From assembly GCF_002831585.1 (NCBI RefSeq), contig NZ_CP025113.1, forward strand, positions 6,277,001-6,341,000: a stretch of DNA of 64,000 nucleotides, read 5' to 3'. The notes beneath the pieces were generated by a model that ran no database searches, had not been told where the DNA came from, and worked only from the letters and a program-made list of their open reading frames with translations. Of the stretch, positions 43,290-52,700 are shown one piece after another (position 1 is the first letter of the stretch; the number at the start of each line of letters is the position of its first letter). Both the position numbers and the translations under genes were made by a program. The DNA is from Bradyrhizobium sp. SK17. GTDB lineage: Bacteria > Pseudomonadota > Alphaproteobacteria > Rhizobiales > Xanthobacteraceae.

Positions 43290-43326
43290 CGTGTTATTTT
43301 TACAACTTATTGTGTTATAATTCTAT
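43290..43326. promoter_or_regulatory. Tandem putative DeoR operators upstream of the CUT2 importer
   Basis: TGTTATAATTCTATCA at 43311-43326 matches 14 of 16 positions of the E. coli DeoR operator. A second TGTTA half-site starts at 43290, 21 bp away, and its 15-bp segment TGTTATTTTTACAAC matches 12 of 15 positions of the site at 38492. The segment is AT-rich, lies just upstream of the importer operon on the minus strand and probably includes its promoter. Confidence 0.65.
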
Positions 43327-43915
43327 CACCTTGGAGACCCTGTCAATGGGAGATCGCGCTGCCGGGCGCTCGAATTCGGGCAAGGTCGCTATTCAGCGGC
43401 GCGGAAAGAGCCGGTCCTGCTCAGGACATGAGTGATCCAATCCGCACGGGGATCGCCACTGCCGCTGCTGCAATCACGCAGCGCGGGGTCGGGTCGGCGA
43501 GCCGCCCCGACCGCACCACATCTGAAATCTCCGCCTGCGGCACGCAGCGGTGCAAGGGCGGAGCGGCGGCTTCGCGAAGGTTCACCGCGGTGAACGGTGC
43601 AGTCATCGCGAATGTCCGCACAATTCAGGCACGGAATGGTCCGACGCGCGCATCGCGCTCATCGGCGATCGACGGCTCGATGGCAGGTTGCAAGCCATCG
43701 CGATCAGAAGATCCCCCGCCTCCCGCGCGGCCGCTTTTCCGCTTTCCGCAAACAATAGTCTCCCTCGCCTGCCCCGAACCGCGTATACAGGGGATCATCG
43801 AATCTATTTGAATGCCCATTTGATTTACCACTGTTGCGGCTGTCGGCATTTTGCATTCCACCGACCGCCTTGCACATCGATTGCAACGGCTGGCGAGGGC
43901 GACTAGGAAGCTTTC
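43327..43915. other. Intergenic stretch without recognisable genes
   Basis: These 589 bp lie between the CUT2 operon promoter and the small membrane protein gene. Open frames are present on both strands, but all are low-complexity and Arg/Ala/Pro-rich, with no good ribosome site. The last 150 bp before 43915 are less GC-rich and probably contain the promoter of the next gene. Confidence 0.5.
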
Positions 43916-44428
43916 ATGAGCAACGATTCTGACCAGGCATGGCAAGGCCATTCGCCGTCAACTCCCTTGGCCACGCCCCGCCGCCGTTGGCCATGGGTCC
44001 TGCTGTTGTTGATCGTCCTTGGCCTCGCAGGCGCGGGCGCCGTCTACGCCTGGCCCGAAATTGCGATGGTGGTCCCCTCTCTCGGCCGGGAGGCGGCAGG
44101 CAAGGACACGGCCGCGGGCGACAAGGAGGCGCTGCCGGACCTGCTCGCGAGCCACCAGAAGGTTGAAGCAGATCTCGCCACACTCGGCCGGGCGGTCGCG
44201 GACCAGCAGGAGCAGTTGAAGACGATCGTCGACCAACTGGCTGCCCTGACCTCGAAAGTCGACGCACTGCAACGTTCCGCTCCGGCCATGGCGCCGGCGG
44301 CACCGGTCGCCGCCGAGCCGCAGCGCCCCCCTGTCGCGCAGGCCGCCCCGAAGCCGAGGAAACCGCCGGCCGCTCGCGCCCCGAAGCCGGCAGGCCCGAT
44401 TTCGACCGGCGGCGCTCCGCTCAACTAG
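43916..44428 (+). CDS. Hypothetical single-pass membrane protein with coiled coil and Pro/Ala-rich tail
   Basis: This 170-residue protein has an N-terminal cytoplasmic stretch, a membrane segment at about residues 27-46 (WVLLLLIVLGLAGAGAVYAW), a predicted coiled coil at about 70-120 (LASHQKVEADLATLGRAVAD, then QQEQLKTIVDQLAALTSK) and a Pro/Ala/Lys-rich C terminus. I do not recognise a named family. The design resembles small envelope scaffold proteins. Its neighbours give no functional clue. Confidence 0.75.
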   Translation: MSNDSDQAWQGHSPSTPLATPRRRWPWVLLLLIVLGLAGAGAVYAWPEIAMVVPSLGREAAGKDTAAGDKEALPDLLASHQKVEADLATLGRAVADQQEQLKTIVDQLAALTSKVDALQRSAPAMAPAAPVAAEPQRPPVAQAAPKPRKPPAARAPKPAGPISTGGAPLN

Positions 44429-44502
44429 CGCCTTTCCCGTTCCGATGGAATCGGAGGGCTACGACACAGGACATCGAAGCAGGCTCCAAGAGCCAACCCG
44501 AA

Positions 44503-45267
44503 TTACCCGGATTTGTTCTTAAAGGCTGCGATACGTTCCTGCATATCGGGGCCACGGCCCCGGCTCTCCAGGATTTCCCATTGCAGGCCCGCGTCGAGCG
44601 GCAGGCCGTCCGTTGCATCAAGCAGGCTCTTGTTCGCGGCGTGGGAAAACGCCGAGTTCTGCGCGATGCGCTCTGCGAGCGATTGGATCTCCGCGTCGAA
44701 ACGATCGATCGGGACAATAAATTCAGCCAACCCGATGCGCACGGCCTCGGACGCGTCGATCATGTCAGCGGTGAACATCAGTCGTTTGGCGGTTGCGACG
44801 CCTACGCGCCGCGGTAGGCGCTGGCTCATGCCCCAGACTGGCGTCAGGGCCCACTTCGCGTGGGTATCGCCAAAGCGGGCGTTGTCGGCGGCGACAATGA
44901 AATCGCAAGCCAAAGCCACTTCTAGCGCCCCGGTGTAGCAATGACCATGCACGGCGGCGACCACCGGCTTCGGCAACCTCTCCAGTAACCGCAGCGTCTC
45001 GCTATGCCATCCCTTTGAAGGAGGCTTCTCGCCGGCGCCGATATCCGCGAGGTCGTGTCCGGCCGAGAAGCATTTCCCGGCGCCTCGCAACACCACGCAG
45101 CGAATGCGTTCATCATCACCGAGAGCGGCGACGTGCTCTCGCAGCTCCCTGAAAAGGTCGACCGTCAGCGCGTTCAGCTTGTCGGGCCGATTCAGCGTGA
45201 GCTGTGCCCAGCCATCATGGTCATCGCGCATGACAAGCGCATCAGCATTCGAAGCGCTGGGATTCAT
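44503..45267 (-). CDS. Enoyl-CoA hydratase/isomerase family protein
   Basis: This 254-residue crotonase has LNRPDKLNALTVDLF, the first oxyanion segment GKCFSAGHDLADIG and the second in AAVHGHCYTGALEVALACDF. CYTGALE replaces the commoner AxGGG pattern, and GDTHAKWALTPVWGMSQ stands where hydratases have the catalytic glutamate. It may therefore be an isomerase or a divergent hydrolase rather than a classical hydratase. It is a single gene, away from the carboxylase cluster. Confidence 0.87.
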   Translation of the reverse strand: MNPSASNADALVMRDDHDGWAQLTLNRPDKLNALTVDLFRELREHVAALGDDERIRCVVLRGAGKCFSAGHDLADIGAGEKPPSKGWHSETLRLLERLPKPVVAAVHGHCYTGALEVALACDFIVAADNARFGDTHAKWALTPVWGMSQRLPRRVGVATAKRLMFTADMIDASEAVRIGLAEFIVPIDRFDAEIQSLAERIAQNSAFSHAANKSLLDATDGLPLDAGLQWEILESRGRGPDMQERIAAFKNKSG

Positions 45268-45425
45268 CTGGCATTCTCCGGTGCAAATTCAAAAGCTCGG
45301 TCCGCGGCCATTGAACGGTAGCTGTCCACCATCCTGAAGCCGACCACGAACATCCTGACCGAACCACCCCGGAGGTTCAATAGATTCAGTCCGGAAGCCG
45401 TGCTCGATCGCGAGCATCATGCGCC

Positions 45426-45462
45426 GGCCACAGCCGGAGTGAGAGGCACTCCGGCTGTGGCC
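45426..45462 (-). terminator. Strong stem-loop downstream of gapR
   Basis: GGCCACAGCCGGAGT (45426-45440) and ACTCCGGCTGTGGCC (45448-45462) form a perfect 15-bp GC-rich stem with a 7-base loop, starting 21 bp after the gapR stop. No U-run follows. It probably ends gapR transcription or protects its short mRNA. Confidence 0.65.
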
Positions 45463-45482
45463 GACAACGCGGCCTTCGGAGC

Positions 45483-45752
45483 TCAAGCCGCCTTCGCAGC
45501 CTTGTCCACTGGCGCCGTTTCCATGGCGCGCATGTAGAGATCGAGCAGCGATTCGCGCTCGTCGCGTTCGTCCTGATCCTGCTTTCGCAGCTTGACGATC
45601 TCCTTGAGGATCTTGACGTCGAAGCCTTCGCCCTTGGCTTCCGAAAACACTTCCTTCTTCTGCTCGTTCAGTTCCAGTAGTTCCGCGTCCAGATTCTCGA
45701 TCCGTTCGATGAAGGAACGAATTTTTCCGCCGGGAATGGTGATGTCAGACAT
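45483..45752 (-). CDS. gapR: GapR (DUF2312) nucleoid-associated protein
   Basis: This 89-residue protein matches the GapR/UPF0335 family: GGKIRSFIERIENLDAELLE, then LNEQKKEVFSEAKGEGFDVK and ILKEIVKLRKQDQDERDERE. In Caulobacter GapR is an essential tetrameric clamp that binds overtwisted, AT-rich DNA ahead of replication and transcription and stimulates topoisomerases. The coiled-coil core and KxRKQD region are intact. The gene is monocistronic, with a strong hairpin after it. It supports assignment to the Alphaproteobacteria. Confidence 0.93.
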   Translation of the reverse strand: MSDITIPGGKIRSFIERIENLDAELLELNEQKKEVFSEAKGEGFDVKILKEIVKLRKQDQDERDERESLLDLYMRAMETAPVDKAAKAA

Positions 45753-46103
45753 GGTGCCTCTTTGCTGAATGAGGTCGTGAAATTGAAAGCAAAGTGATAA
45801 CCAATGTCTTAAGCTGCGGGTCTGCTGTCGCGATCAGCCCGCGCGGAGACGTACCGTTCTCTTGGCATCGTCGATGCGATCAGCCAGCGATCGACAAGAC
45901 CTTGCGACCTGTCAGGAAGCGCTAGACGCACCAGCGCGACTGTCACAAATCCAGCGGTTGGACGGCAATTGTCACAGTTTACGGCGGCATTTGTTCGCCG
46001 CCTAATCGATCAATCGCTGCACGATCGACGACCGTGGCAAAGCCCGCGGCCGGTTCCGGCTACGCAGCCAGCCCATGCCCATCCAGAAACCGGGGCCACA
46101 CCG
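45753..46103. other. Intergenic region upstream of gapR
   Basis: These 351 bp lie between gapR (minus) and a doubtful small gene (plus). The part next to gapR should contain its promoter. TGTCACA occurs twice, at about 45941 and 45970, as a direct repeat flanking a short GC-rich piece. I see nothing else. Confidence 0.4.
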
Positions 46104-46304
46104 ATGGGAAAGTCGCGCAGGAAACGACAGATGAAATCCGAGAAGGCGGAGCTTCGGAGATTCGAGCGGTTCGCGAAAGCGGGACACGAGGCCGGCCTCC
46201 TCGTCAGCTGGGATTGCTATGTCCGCTACTTCAAGAATCCGTCTCTCAAGTGTGGTCCGGTTCGGCGGCGGCGAGCTGCGATCTGGCCAGACGCCGCGGT
46301 TTGA
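46104..46304 (+). CDS. Possible small basic protein
   Basis: The frame starts MGKSRRKRQMKSEKAELRRF and encodes 66 residues, strongly basic at the start, with WDCYVRYFKNPSLKCG in the middle. The third codon positions are mostly G or C, as expected for a real gene here. No ribosome site is clear, and its last 59 bases overlap the 3' end of the histidine kinase on the other strand. I do not recognise it; it may be spurious. Confidence 0.3.
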   Translation: MGKSRRKRQMKSEKAELRRFERFAKAGHEAGLLVSWDCYVRYFKNPSLKCGPVRRRRAAIWPDAAV

Positions 46305-47844
46305 CCACACGCGAGAGCGGCAGAAGGATCGTGAAACAGGACCCCTCGTCCTCCTTGCTCTCGACGCCGACGCTTCCGCCATGCAGCTCGGCAACGATCT
46401 TGACCAGATAGAGGCCGACGCCGGTGCCGACGATTCCGGACACATTGCTGCCGCGCGTGTAACGGTCGAACACGCTCGCAATGTCTTTCCTGGGAATGCC
46501 CATGCCATGGTCGCGGACGACGATCGCGACATGGTCGCCTTCGATTGCAACGGCGACTTCGATCAGGCTGCCGTCGGGAGAATACTTCAGGGCATTGGAG
46601 ATCAGGTTCCCGAACATCTGGAACAGCAGCTTGGCATCGCCGAGCACTGGCAGCGACGTGGCGCCAAGCGCCTGATGGATGTTTGCCTGCGCAGCGACAT
46701 CGCGATGGAGCTGGCAGACCTCATCGAGGATCACGCGAAGGTCGATCTCGACAGGGTGGAAGTAAAGCTGGGTATCGCCATCGACGAGGCGCGAGGAGTT
46801 GAGCAGCTTGTCGATCACCGTGGTCATCCGCAGCACCGCCTTGCGGATCTTGCCGGCGCGCTCGGCGATCTCCGCGCCCGTCGTCACCTGACTGGTCTTG
46901 GCCAGACGCTGCGCCTGCGCGTCGATCACGGTCAGCGGCGTGCGGAATTCGTGCGAGGCCATCGACACGAAATCCTGCTGTAGCTGGTTCAGCCGCTGCT
47001 CCTGTGCCAGCCGTTCCTCCAGCATGGTTGCCTGCTGCGACAGCGAACGCTGGCTCAGCATCAGCTCGATCGCATTGGTGCGAAACACGACGAGCGCGCG
47101 GGCCATTTCGCCGATCTCGTCGATCCGCTCCGCCCCGCGAATTTCGATGTCGGTGTCGTTGCCCGCGAGCTGGCGCATGCCGCCGGCAAGTTCCAGCAGC
47201 GGCTTCGAGACGTAGCGCTTCACGTAGAACAGCGCCGCCATGATCAGGACCGCTGCAATACCCATCGCGACGAGGATCAGCGCGCGCGAATTCCTGTATG
47301 CGGCGTCGGCCTCGTCGCTGGCGGCGGCCGCGCTTGCGACGTTGAGACGGGTGACGCGGTCCAGCGCATCACTGCTCGCGTCGAAGGTGGATTGCGAGGT
47401 CGTCCGGTAAAGGTTGACGGCTTCCGACACCTGTCCGGTCTCGTAGAGCTCGAGGACCTCGTCCACGATGCCGCGATAGGCCGTCCAGCCTTCCTTGAAT
47501 TTGGCGTAGAGCTCGGCCGCAGCCGGCAACTTGCGGAGACTTTCGTAGTCCTTCTCGGCCTGCTCGACGGCCCGCCCGAGGCTCTCGATCTCCTTCTTGC
47601 TCGACCCCGCCTCGTGGCTCGCGGACAACAGATAACGCCCCTCCGCGGCGCGGAAGTCCGACGTGAAGTTGTTGAGGTCCCCGATCGCGCGCGTGCTGGG
47701 CAGCCAGACGTCCCGGACGTCCGCCGACGCCCGGTTGAACTCGCCCAGACGTTCGATGCTGAACAGGCCCAACGCCGTGATCAGCAGGAAAAAGAACAGA
47801 AATACCAGGGAAAGGAGGTAGTTGAGCGAACGCCTGCGCATCAT
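46246..47844 (-). CDS. Membrane sensor histidine kinase (4HB-type sensor, HAMP, HisKA, HATPase)
   Basis: This 532-residue kinase has membrane segments at about 11-29 and 188-207, enclosing a periplasmic helical domain of four-helix-bundle type (VRDVWLPSTRAIGDLNNFTS). A HAMP region follows (to about 262), then HisKA with His298 in SMASHEFRTPLTVID and an ATPase domain with N-box NLISNALKYSPDG, DHGMGIP and GTGVGLYLVKIV. It is divergent from the response regulator gene at 48018 and is the obvious partner. The signal is unknown. Confidence 0.93.
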   Translation of the reverse strand: MMRRRSLNYLLSLVFLFFFLLITALGLFSIERLGEFNRASADVRDVWLPSTRAIGDLNNFTSDFRAAEGRYLLSASHEAGSSKKEIESLGRAVEQAEKDYESLRKLPAAAELYAKFKEGWTAYRGIVDEVLELYETGQVSEAVNLYRTTSQSTFDASSDALDRVTRLNVASAAAASDEADAAYRNSRALILVAMGIAAVLIMAALFYVKRYVSKPLLELAGGMRQLAGNDTDIEIRGAERIDEIGEMARALVVFRTNAIELMLSQRSLSQQATMLEERLAQEQRLNQLQQDFVSMASHEFRTPLTVIDAQAQRLAKTSQVTTGAEIAERAGKIRKAVLRMTTVIDKLLNSSRLVDGDTQLYFHPVEIDLRVILDEVCQLHRDVAAQANIHQALGATSLPVLGDAKLLFQMFGNLISNALKYSPDGSLIEVAVAIEGDHVAIVVRDHGMGIPRKDIASVFDRYTRGSNVSGIVGTGVGLYLVKIVAELHGGSVGVESKEDEGSCFTILLPLSRVVKPRRLARSQLAAAEPDHT

Positions 47845-47931
47845 GTGACCCTGGGTGCGATCACCGGCTCTGCGGCCAATCCATCCGAACTTGTGGGAAT
47901 TTCATCACAGGCTTTCACGCATGGCCGCTAC

Positions 47932-47945
47932 TGTGATTTATCACA
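47932..47945. promoter_or_regulatory. Palindrome in the kinase/regulator divergent promoter
   Basis: TGTGAT-TT-ATCACA is a perfect 14-bp inverted repeat between the divergent kinase and response-regulator genes. The half-site TGTGA with a four-base centre looks like a CRP/FNR-superfamily site with FNR-type spacing. It could equally be a site for the response regulator itself. Confidence 0.5.
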
Positions 47946-48017
47946 TTTGCCTCGTTCCGGGATACATTTTAAGGCTGCGGCGAGCCTGTTCGAGCTGTTC
48001 CGGGCCAGAGGCGAAGT

Positions 48018-48623
48018 ATGGCGGACACCAAGAAGAAGATTCTGTGCATCGAGGACGATCGCGAGACCGCAGCCCTGATCGCCGAGGAGCTGCTCGAGCG
48101 CGGTTTCGAGGTCACCCTGGCCTATGACGGCGGGGAAGGCTTTGCCGCCATCTTCAAGACGATGCCCGACCTGGTGCTGAGCGACATCAACATGCGGGTG
48201 ATGTCGGGCTTCGAAGTGCTCGAGCACTTGACCAAGATCGCGCCCCGCTTCAACAACATGCCCTTCGTCTTCCTCACCGCCCTGACCGATCGCCGCAACG
48301 AGTTGAAGGGACGCGAGCTCGGCGCCGACGACTATGTCACCAAGCCGATCGATTTCGATATCCTGGCGTCGATCATCAACGCACGGCTATCGCACGTCGC
48401 GCGAACCGATGTCTGGGCCAAGGAGGCGCAGTTGAACGACCGCGAGATCGAGACCCTGACCTGGGTGGCGCGCGGCAAGACCTCGGCCGAAATCGCCAAG
48501 ATCGTCGGACTGAGCAAGCGGACGGTCGATTTTCACGTCGACAACGCGCGGATCAAGCTCGGGGTCGCGACCCGGACGCAGGCCGCGATCAAGGCAGTCA
48601 CGGGGCGGCTGATCGAGCCTTGA
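48018..48623 (+). CDS. Response regulator with LuxR-type DNA-binding domain
   Basis: This 201-residue protein has a receiver domain (residues 6-125) with acidic pocket EDD, phospho-acceptor Asp56 in DLVLSDINM, Thr87 and Lys109 in DYVTKP. A LuxR/GerE helix-turn-helix runs from about 135 (LNDREIETLTWVARGKTSAE, then IAKIVGLSKRTVDFHVDNAR). A family of this kind includes FixJ and NarL-like activators. It lies 173 bp from the divergent histidine kinase and should be phosphorylated by it. Confidence 0.94.
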   Translation: MADTKKKILCIEDDRETAALIAEELLERGFEVTLAYDGGEGFAAIFKTMPDLVLSDINMRVMSGFEVLEHLTKIAPRFNNMPFVFLTALTDRRNELKGRELGADDYVTKPIDFDILASIINARLSHVARTDVWAKEAQLNDREIETLTWVARGKTSAEIAKIVGLSKRTVDFHVDNARIKLGVATRTQAAIKAVTGRLIEP

Positions 48624-48654
48624 GCTGCCGATCCCGATCCAGTGATCGCGGCAT

Positions 48655-49020
48655 TCACGGCGGTTGCTTCCCCCTCGTCCCGCTCGCCTGTCCGCCTGCC
48701 TGTCGGACTGACACGAGCCGCTCGACATATTCGGTGGCGGTGGCCGGAAGCCAATCGCCGCCGATCTTGCGCAGTTCGTCCGAGGAGGCAGCTGGGGCCG
48801 TGATGTCGTCCAGTAACTGTGCGTAGGCATAGAGCGCCCGCACCTCGACATGCCGGGTGCTCTCGGCAAGCTTCCGGAGAATCCTGGCGGCAGTCAGATT
48901 GCCTTTCCGCAACGACGCATCGGCGGCGCATTCCAGTTCGAGACGGAGGATTTCACGGATCTTCTCCTGATGCCCCCGCTCCATCGCCGGCGACGTCGTT
49001 CCGGATTGTTGGTTAGGCAC
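48655..49020 (-). CDS. Hypothetical helical protein
   Basis: This 121-residue frame begins at a GTG at 49020 with GGAGGAGGT five bases upstream, a very strong ribosome site that decides the start. The core is helical and polar (MERGHQEKIREILRLELECA, then LRKGNLTAARILRKLAESTR) and the C-terminal tail is Gly/Arg-rich. I do not recognise the family. It follows the secreted Ala/Gly-rich protein gene by 74 bp on the same strand. Confidence 0.65.
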   Translation of the reverse strand: MPNQQSGTTSPAMERGHQEKIREILRLELECAADASLRKGNLTAARILRKLAESTRHVEVRALYAYAQLLDDITAPAASSDELRKIGGDWLPATATEYVERLVSVRQAGGQASGTRGKQPP

Positions 49021-49094
49021 GACCGACCTCCTCCGCGACGAAGCCCCGCTCATTGCCGATCACCCGATCGATACATTGGTTCATTGCCGGATCT

Positions 49095-49709
49095 TCAGGG
49101 ATGCCTGGGCGAGAAGCTGCTCCCGCTGAGGGCGCCGGTGGCGCCCTTCGGCAAGCTGCCCACCGCCGCAGTCCTTGCGGCAGGTCGCATCAGGTCCGTT
49201 CCGCTGATGCCCGGCGTGCCGACGCCAGCCGATGCGGAAGGGCTTGGCGCGCGGGTGGCTGACGGCACCTTCGCGGACGGGAGGCCGGCTCCCTGCTTGA
49301 TCGCTGCCGCGGCGCCAGCCGGGGACGCTACGGCCACCGCGTTCGCAGCCGGGACCTGCGGCTTGCCGACCGGCCGCGGCTTCGCGGCAACCGCAGCGGG
49401 AGCAGCGACCGGCAACCTGACGGGGCTGATTGGCGTCGCGCCTTTTGCGCTCTTGCCCTTTGGGGCAAACGCCGTGTCGACGTCAACGCTGCCACCTTTC
49501 GCGCTCCCCCTGTCGGGTTTCGCCGCATCGCCTGTCGACGCGGTGCCTGAGCCGCCGGTCGGCGACGCCGAACCGCCGCCTGCGGAGGTCCCACCGCCGC
49601 CCTGACCGGAGCCCGAGGCCGCCGTCGTCGCTCCGCCGGCGTCCTGCGCGATAGCCGGCTCAGTCATTGTCAGGGCCAGTATGATCAACAGGGATGAACT
49701 CGCTCTCAT
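49095..49709 (-). CDS. Hypothetical secreted Ala/Gly/Pro-rich protein
   Basis: This 204-residue protein starts at the ATG at 49709, with TTGAGGAGAT upstream, and has a clear signal peptide (MRASSSLLIILALTMTEPAI, cleaved after AQ). The mature part is low-complexity: a Gly/Ser/Thr/Ala-rich stretch (GSGQGGGGTSAGGGSASPTG) and an Ala/Pro/Val/Lys-rich stretch. No domain is recognisable. The gene lies 36 bp after the RND pump gene on the same strand, so it may be co-transcribed with the efflux operon. Confidence 0.7.
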   Translation of the reverse strand: MRASSSLLIILALTMTEPAIAQDAGGATTAASGSGQGGGGTSAGGGSASPTGGSGTASTGDAAKPDRGSAKGGSVDVDTAFAPKGKSAKGATPISPVRLPVAAPAAVAAKPRPVGKPQVPAANAVAVASPAGAAAAIKQGAGLPSAKVPSATRAPSPSASAGVGTPGISGTDLMRPAARTAAVGSLPKGATGALSGSSFSPRHP

Positions 49710-49745
49710 GACGATCTCCTCAAGCCACACGACAGCGCCACCCGA

Positions 49746-52700
49746 TCACTCGGCCGGCGCCAGGTTCTGCGCGCCGCCTGCGCCCTCCGCCTCGCCCTCG
49801 CGGCCGAGGAACATCATCCGAAGCGCCGGCACGACCACGAGCAGCATGATCGGCCCGATCAGCATGCCGCCGACCACGACGGTTGCCAGCGGGCGCTGCA
49901 CCTGGCTGCCAATTCCCGACGAGATCGCCGCGGGCAGCAGGCCGATGCAGGCCGACATCGCAGTCATCAGCATCGGCCGCATGCGCTGGGTCGCCGCATG
50001 GAACATCGCCTCGACCCGCGGCATGCCGCCGGCCAGAACCTGGTTGTAGTAGGTGATCATCAGGATCCCATCCATCACCGACACGCCGAACAGCGAGACG
50101 AAGCCGATCGCGGCCGAGATGCTGAAGTCGAGGCCGGACACGTAAAGCGCGACGATGCCGCCGGCGATGGCAAAGGGAATGCCGGCCAGGGCCAGCAGGC
50201 TGTCCCGCAACGAGTTGAACAGGCCGTAGAGCAGCACAAGGATGATCAGCAGGCTGATCGGCACCACGAATTCCAGCCGCTTCTTGGCGAGTTCGAGATC
50301 CTCGAACTCACCGGCCCAGACGATGCGATAGCCGACCGGCAGCGCGACGTTCTTTGCGATCCGCTCCTGCGCTTCCGCGACCGTGCCGCCGAGGTCGCGG
50401 CCACGGACGCTGAACTTGATGGGAAGGAAGCGCGTGCTGGTCTCGTGATAGATGTAGGAGGCACCGGTATCGAGCGAGATGGTGGCGAGCTCGCGCAGCG
50501 GGATATAGGCGTTGGCGCCGCTCGCCGTGCTGTAGCCGACCTTGATGTCACCGACCGATTCGAGGCTGTCGCGGTAGTCGTGATCGAGACGGACGGAGAC
50601 CGGGAATTGACGATCGCCCTCGAGCAGCGTCGTCGCCTGGGTGCCGCCAAGCGCCGCCTGCACCACCGTGTTGACGTCGCCGGTGTTGAGCCCGTATCGC
50701 ATGGTCTTCTCGCGATCGATCTTGATGTTGAGATTGGGCTGGCCGAGCACGTGGAAGACGCCGAGATCGGTCACGCCGCGGACCTTCTCCATCTCGGCCT
50801 GGACCTGGGTGGCCAACTGCTCGAGGACGGCGAGATTGGGCCCGAGGATCTTGACCGAATTGGCGCCCTTCACGCCGGAGATCGCCTCCTCGATGTTGTC
50901 CTGGATGTACTGCGAGAAGTTGAACACCGCTCCCGGCAAGGCGTCGGTGAACTCCCTGTTCAGCTCCTCGATCAGCTTCTCCTTGGTATAACCGGTCGGC
51001 CATTGGTCGAACGGCTTGAGCGGCGCGAATATCTCGACATTGGAGAACGGCGAGGCGTCGCTCCCGTTGTCGGGGCGGCCATGCTGGGTGACCGCCGTGA
51101 TCACCTCCGGATGCGTGAGCAGGATTTCGCGCAGCCGCGCCGTCGCGGGCGTGCCGGCATCGAGGCCGAGCGACGGCGGCATCGCCACGCGGATCCAGAG
51201 ATTTCCCTCCTCGAGATGCGGAAGGAATTCGCTGCCGAGCCGCGTTCCCATCAATCCGATCAGCCCGAGGAAAACCAGGCCGACCAGGACCATGGTCTTG
51301 CGGTGAGCCAGCGACCAGTGCAGCACCGGCTCGTAAATCTTGCGCAGGACGCGAACCAGGATGGTCTCGGCCTCGTGCACCTGGTCAGGCAGCAGGTAAG
51401 AGGCAAGAACCGGCGTCACCGTGAACGTCGCGATCAACGCGCCGGCCAGCGCATAGGCGTAGGTACGCGCCATCGGTCCGAAGATCTGCCCCTCCACGCC
51501 CTGCATGGTGAAAAGTGGCACGAAGGCCGCAACCGTGATCAGCGCGGAAAACAGGATCGCCATGTCGACCTGCAACGCGCTGGCAAGGATCAGCCGCAAC
51601 CGGTCGGTCCAGACATTGGTGGCGCCGATCCGCTCGCGGGTCGGATCGTCGCCCCACCTTCCATCGGCGAGATAGCCGAGGGTTTCCTGCCGCTGTTCCG
51701 GCCGCTGCTGGAAATTGCGGAACACGTTCTCGACCAGGATGACCGCCGAATCCACGATGATGCCGAAGTCGACGGCGCCGACCGACAACAGATTGGCGTC
51801 CTCACCCATCAGCACCAGCATGATGACGCTGAAGAACAGTGCGAACGGAATGTTAACGCCGACGATGATGGCGCTGCGCAGATTGCCGAGGAATATCCAT
51901 TGAATCAGGAATACCAGCGCGCAGCCGAAGACGAGGTTGTGGACCACGGTACGGGTCGTCACCGACACCAGCGTACTCCGATCATAGTAGGGCACGAGCT
52001 TGACGCCGGGCGGCAAGGTGCCGTCGCGGTTCATCTGTTCGACCACGGCTTGCACTTTCGGCAACACGTCGTTGGTGTGCAATGTGCGATTCATGACGAC
52101 GATGGACAGCGCCACGTCGTCCTCATGGTCGCGGCCGGCGATGCCGAGCCGCGGCACGAACCCGACTGCGACCTTGGCGACGTCCTTGATCGTGACCGGC
52201 ACGCCGTTGAGCTGCGTCAGCACGATGTTTTCGACATCCTGGGTCCGATAGCCCTGCGTCAGGTCGTCGGTGCCGCCGGAATCGATCAACCCGAGGCCGC
52301 GAATGTTGACCGATTGCTGGCCGACCGTGATCTCGCGGCCGCCGACATTGATGTTGGAATTGCCGAGCGCCGTGATGATCTGCGGGATCGTGATGCTGTA
52401 GGCGTCGAGCTTGTGGAGGTCGACGTCGACATTGTACTGCTTGGTGGTGCCGCCCCACGAATTGACCTGAACGACGCCGGGCACCGAGAACAGCCGGCGC
52501 AACACCACCCAGTCCTGCACCGTGCGCAGGTTGGTCAATCCGAAATGCGGCGGTCCGACGATCTGATAGCGGAAAATCTCACCAGTCAGGCTCGATTGCT
52601 GGATCTGCGGAACCTGGTTCTGCGGCAGCGTGACGTTCTGCTGCAAGCTCAGCGCGGCTTGCGTATAGGCCGCGTAATAGTCGATCCCGTATTTGAACGT

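Noticed and set aside
43428..43906. Plus-strand frames in the 43327-43915 gap
   Set aside because: No ribosome site and no similarity that I can recognise; composition is like a non-coding frame.
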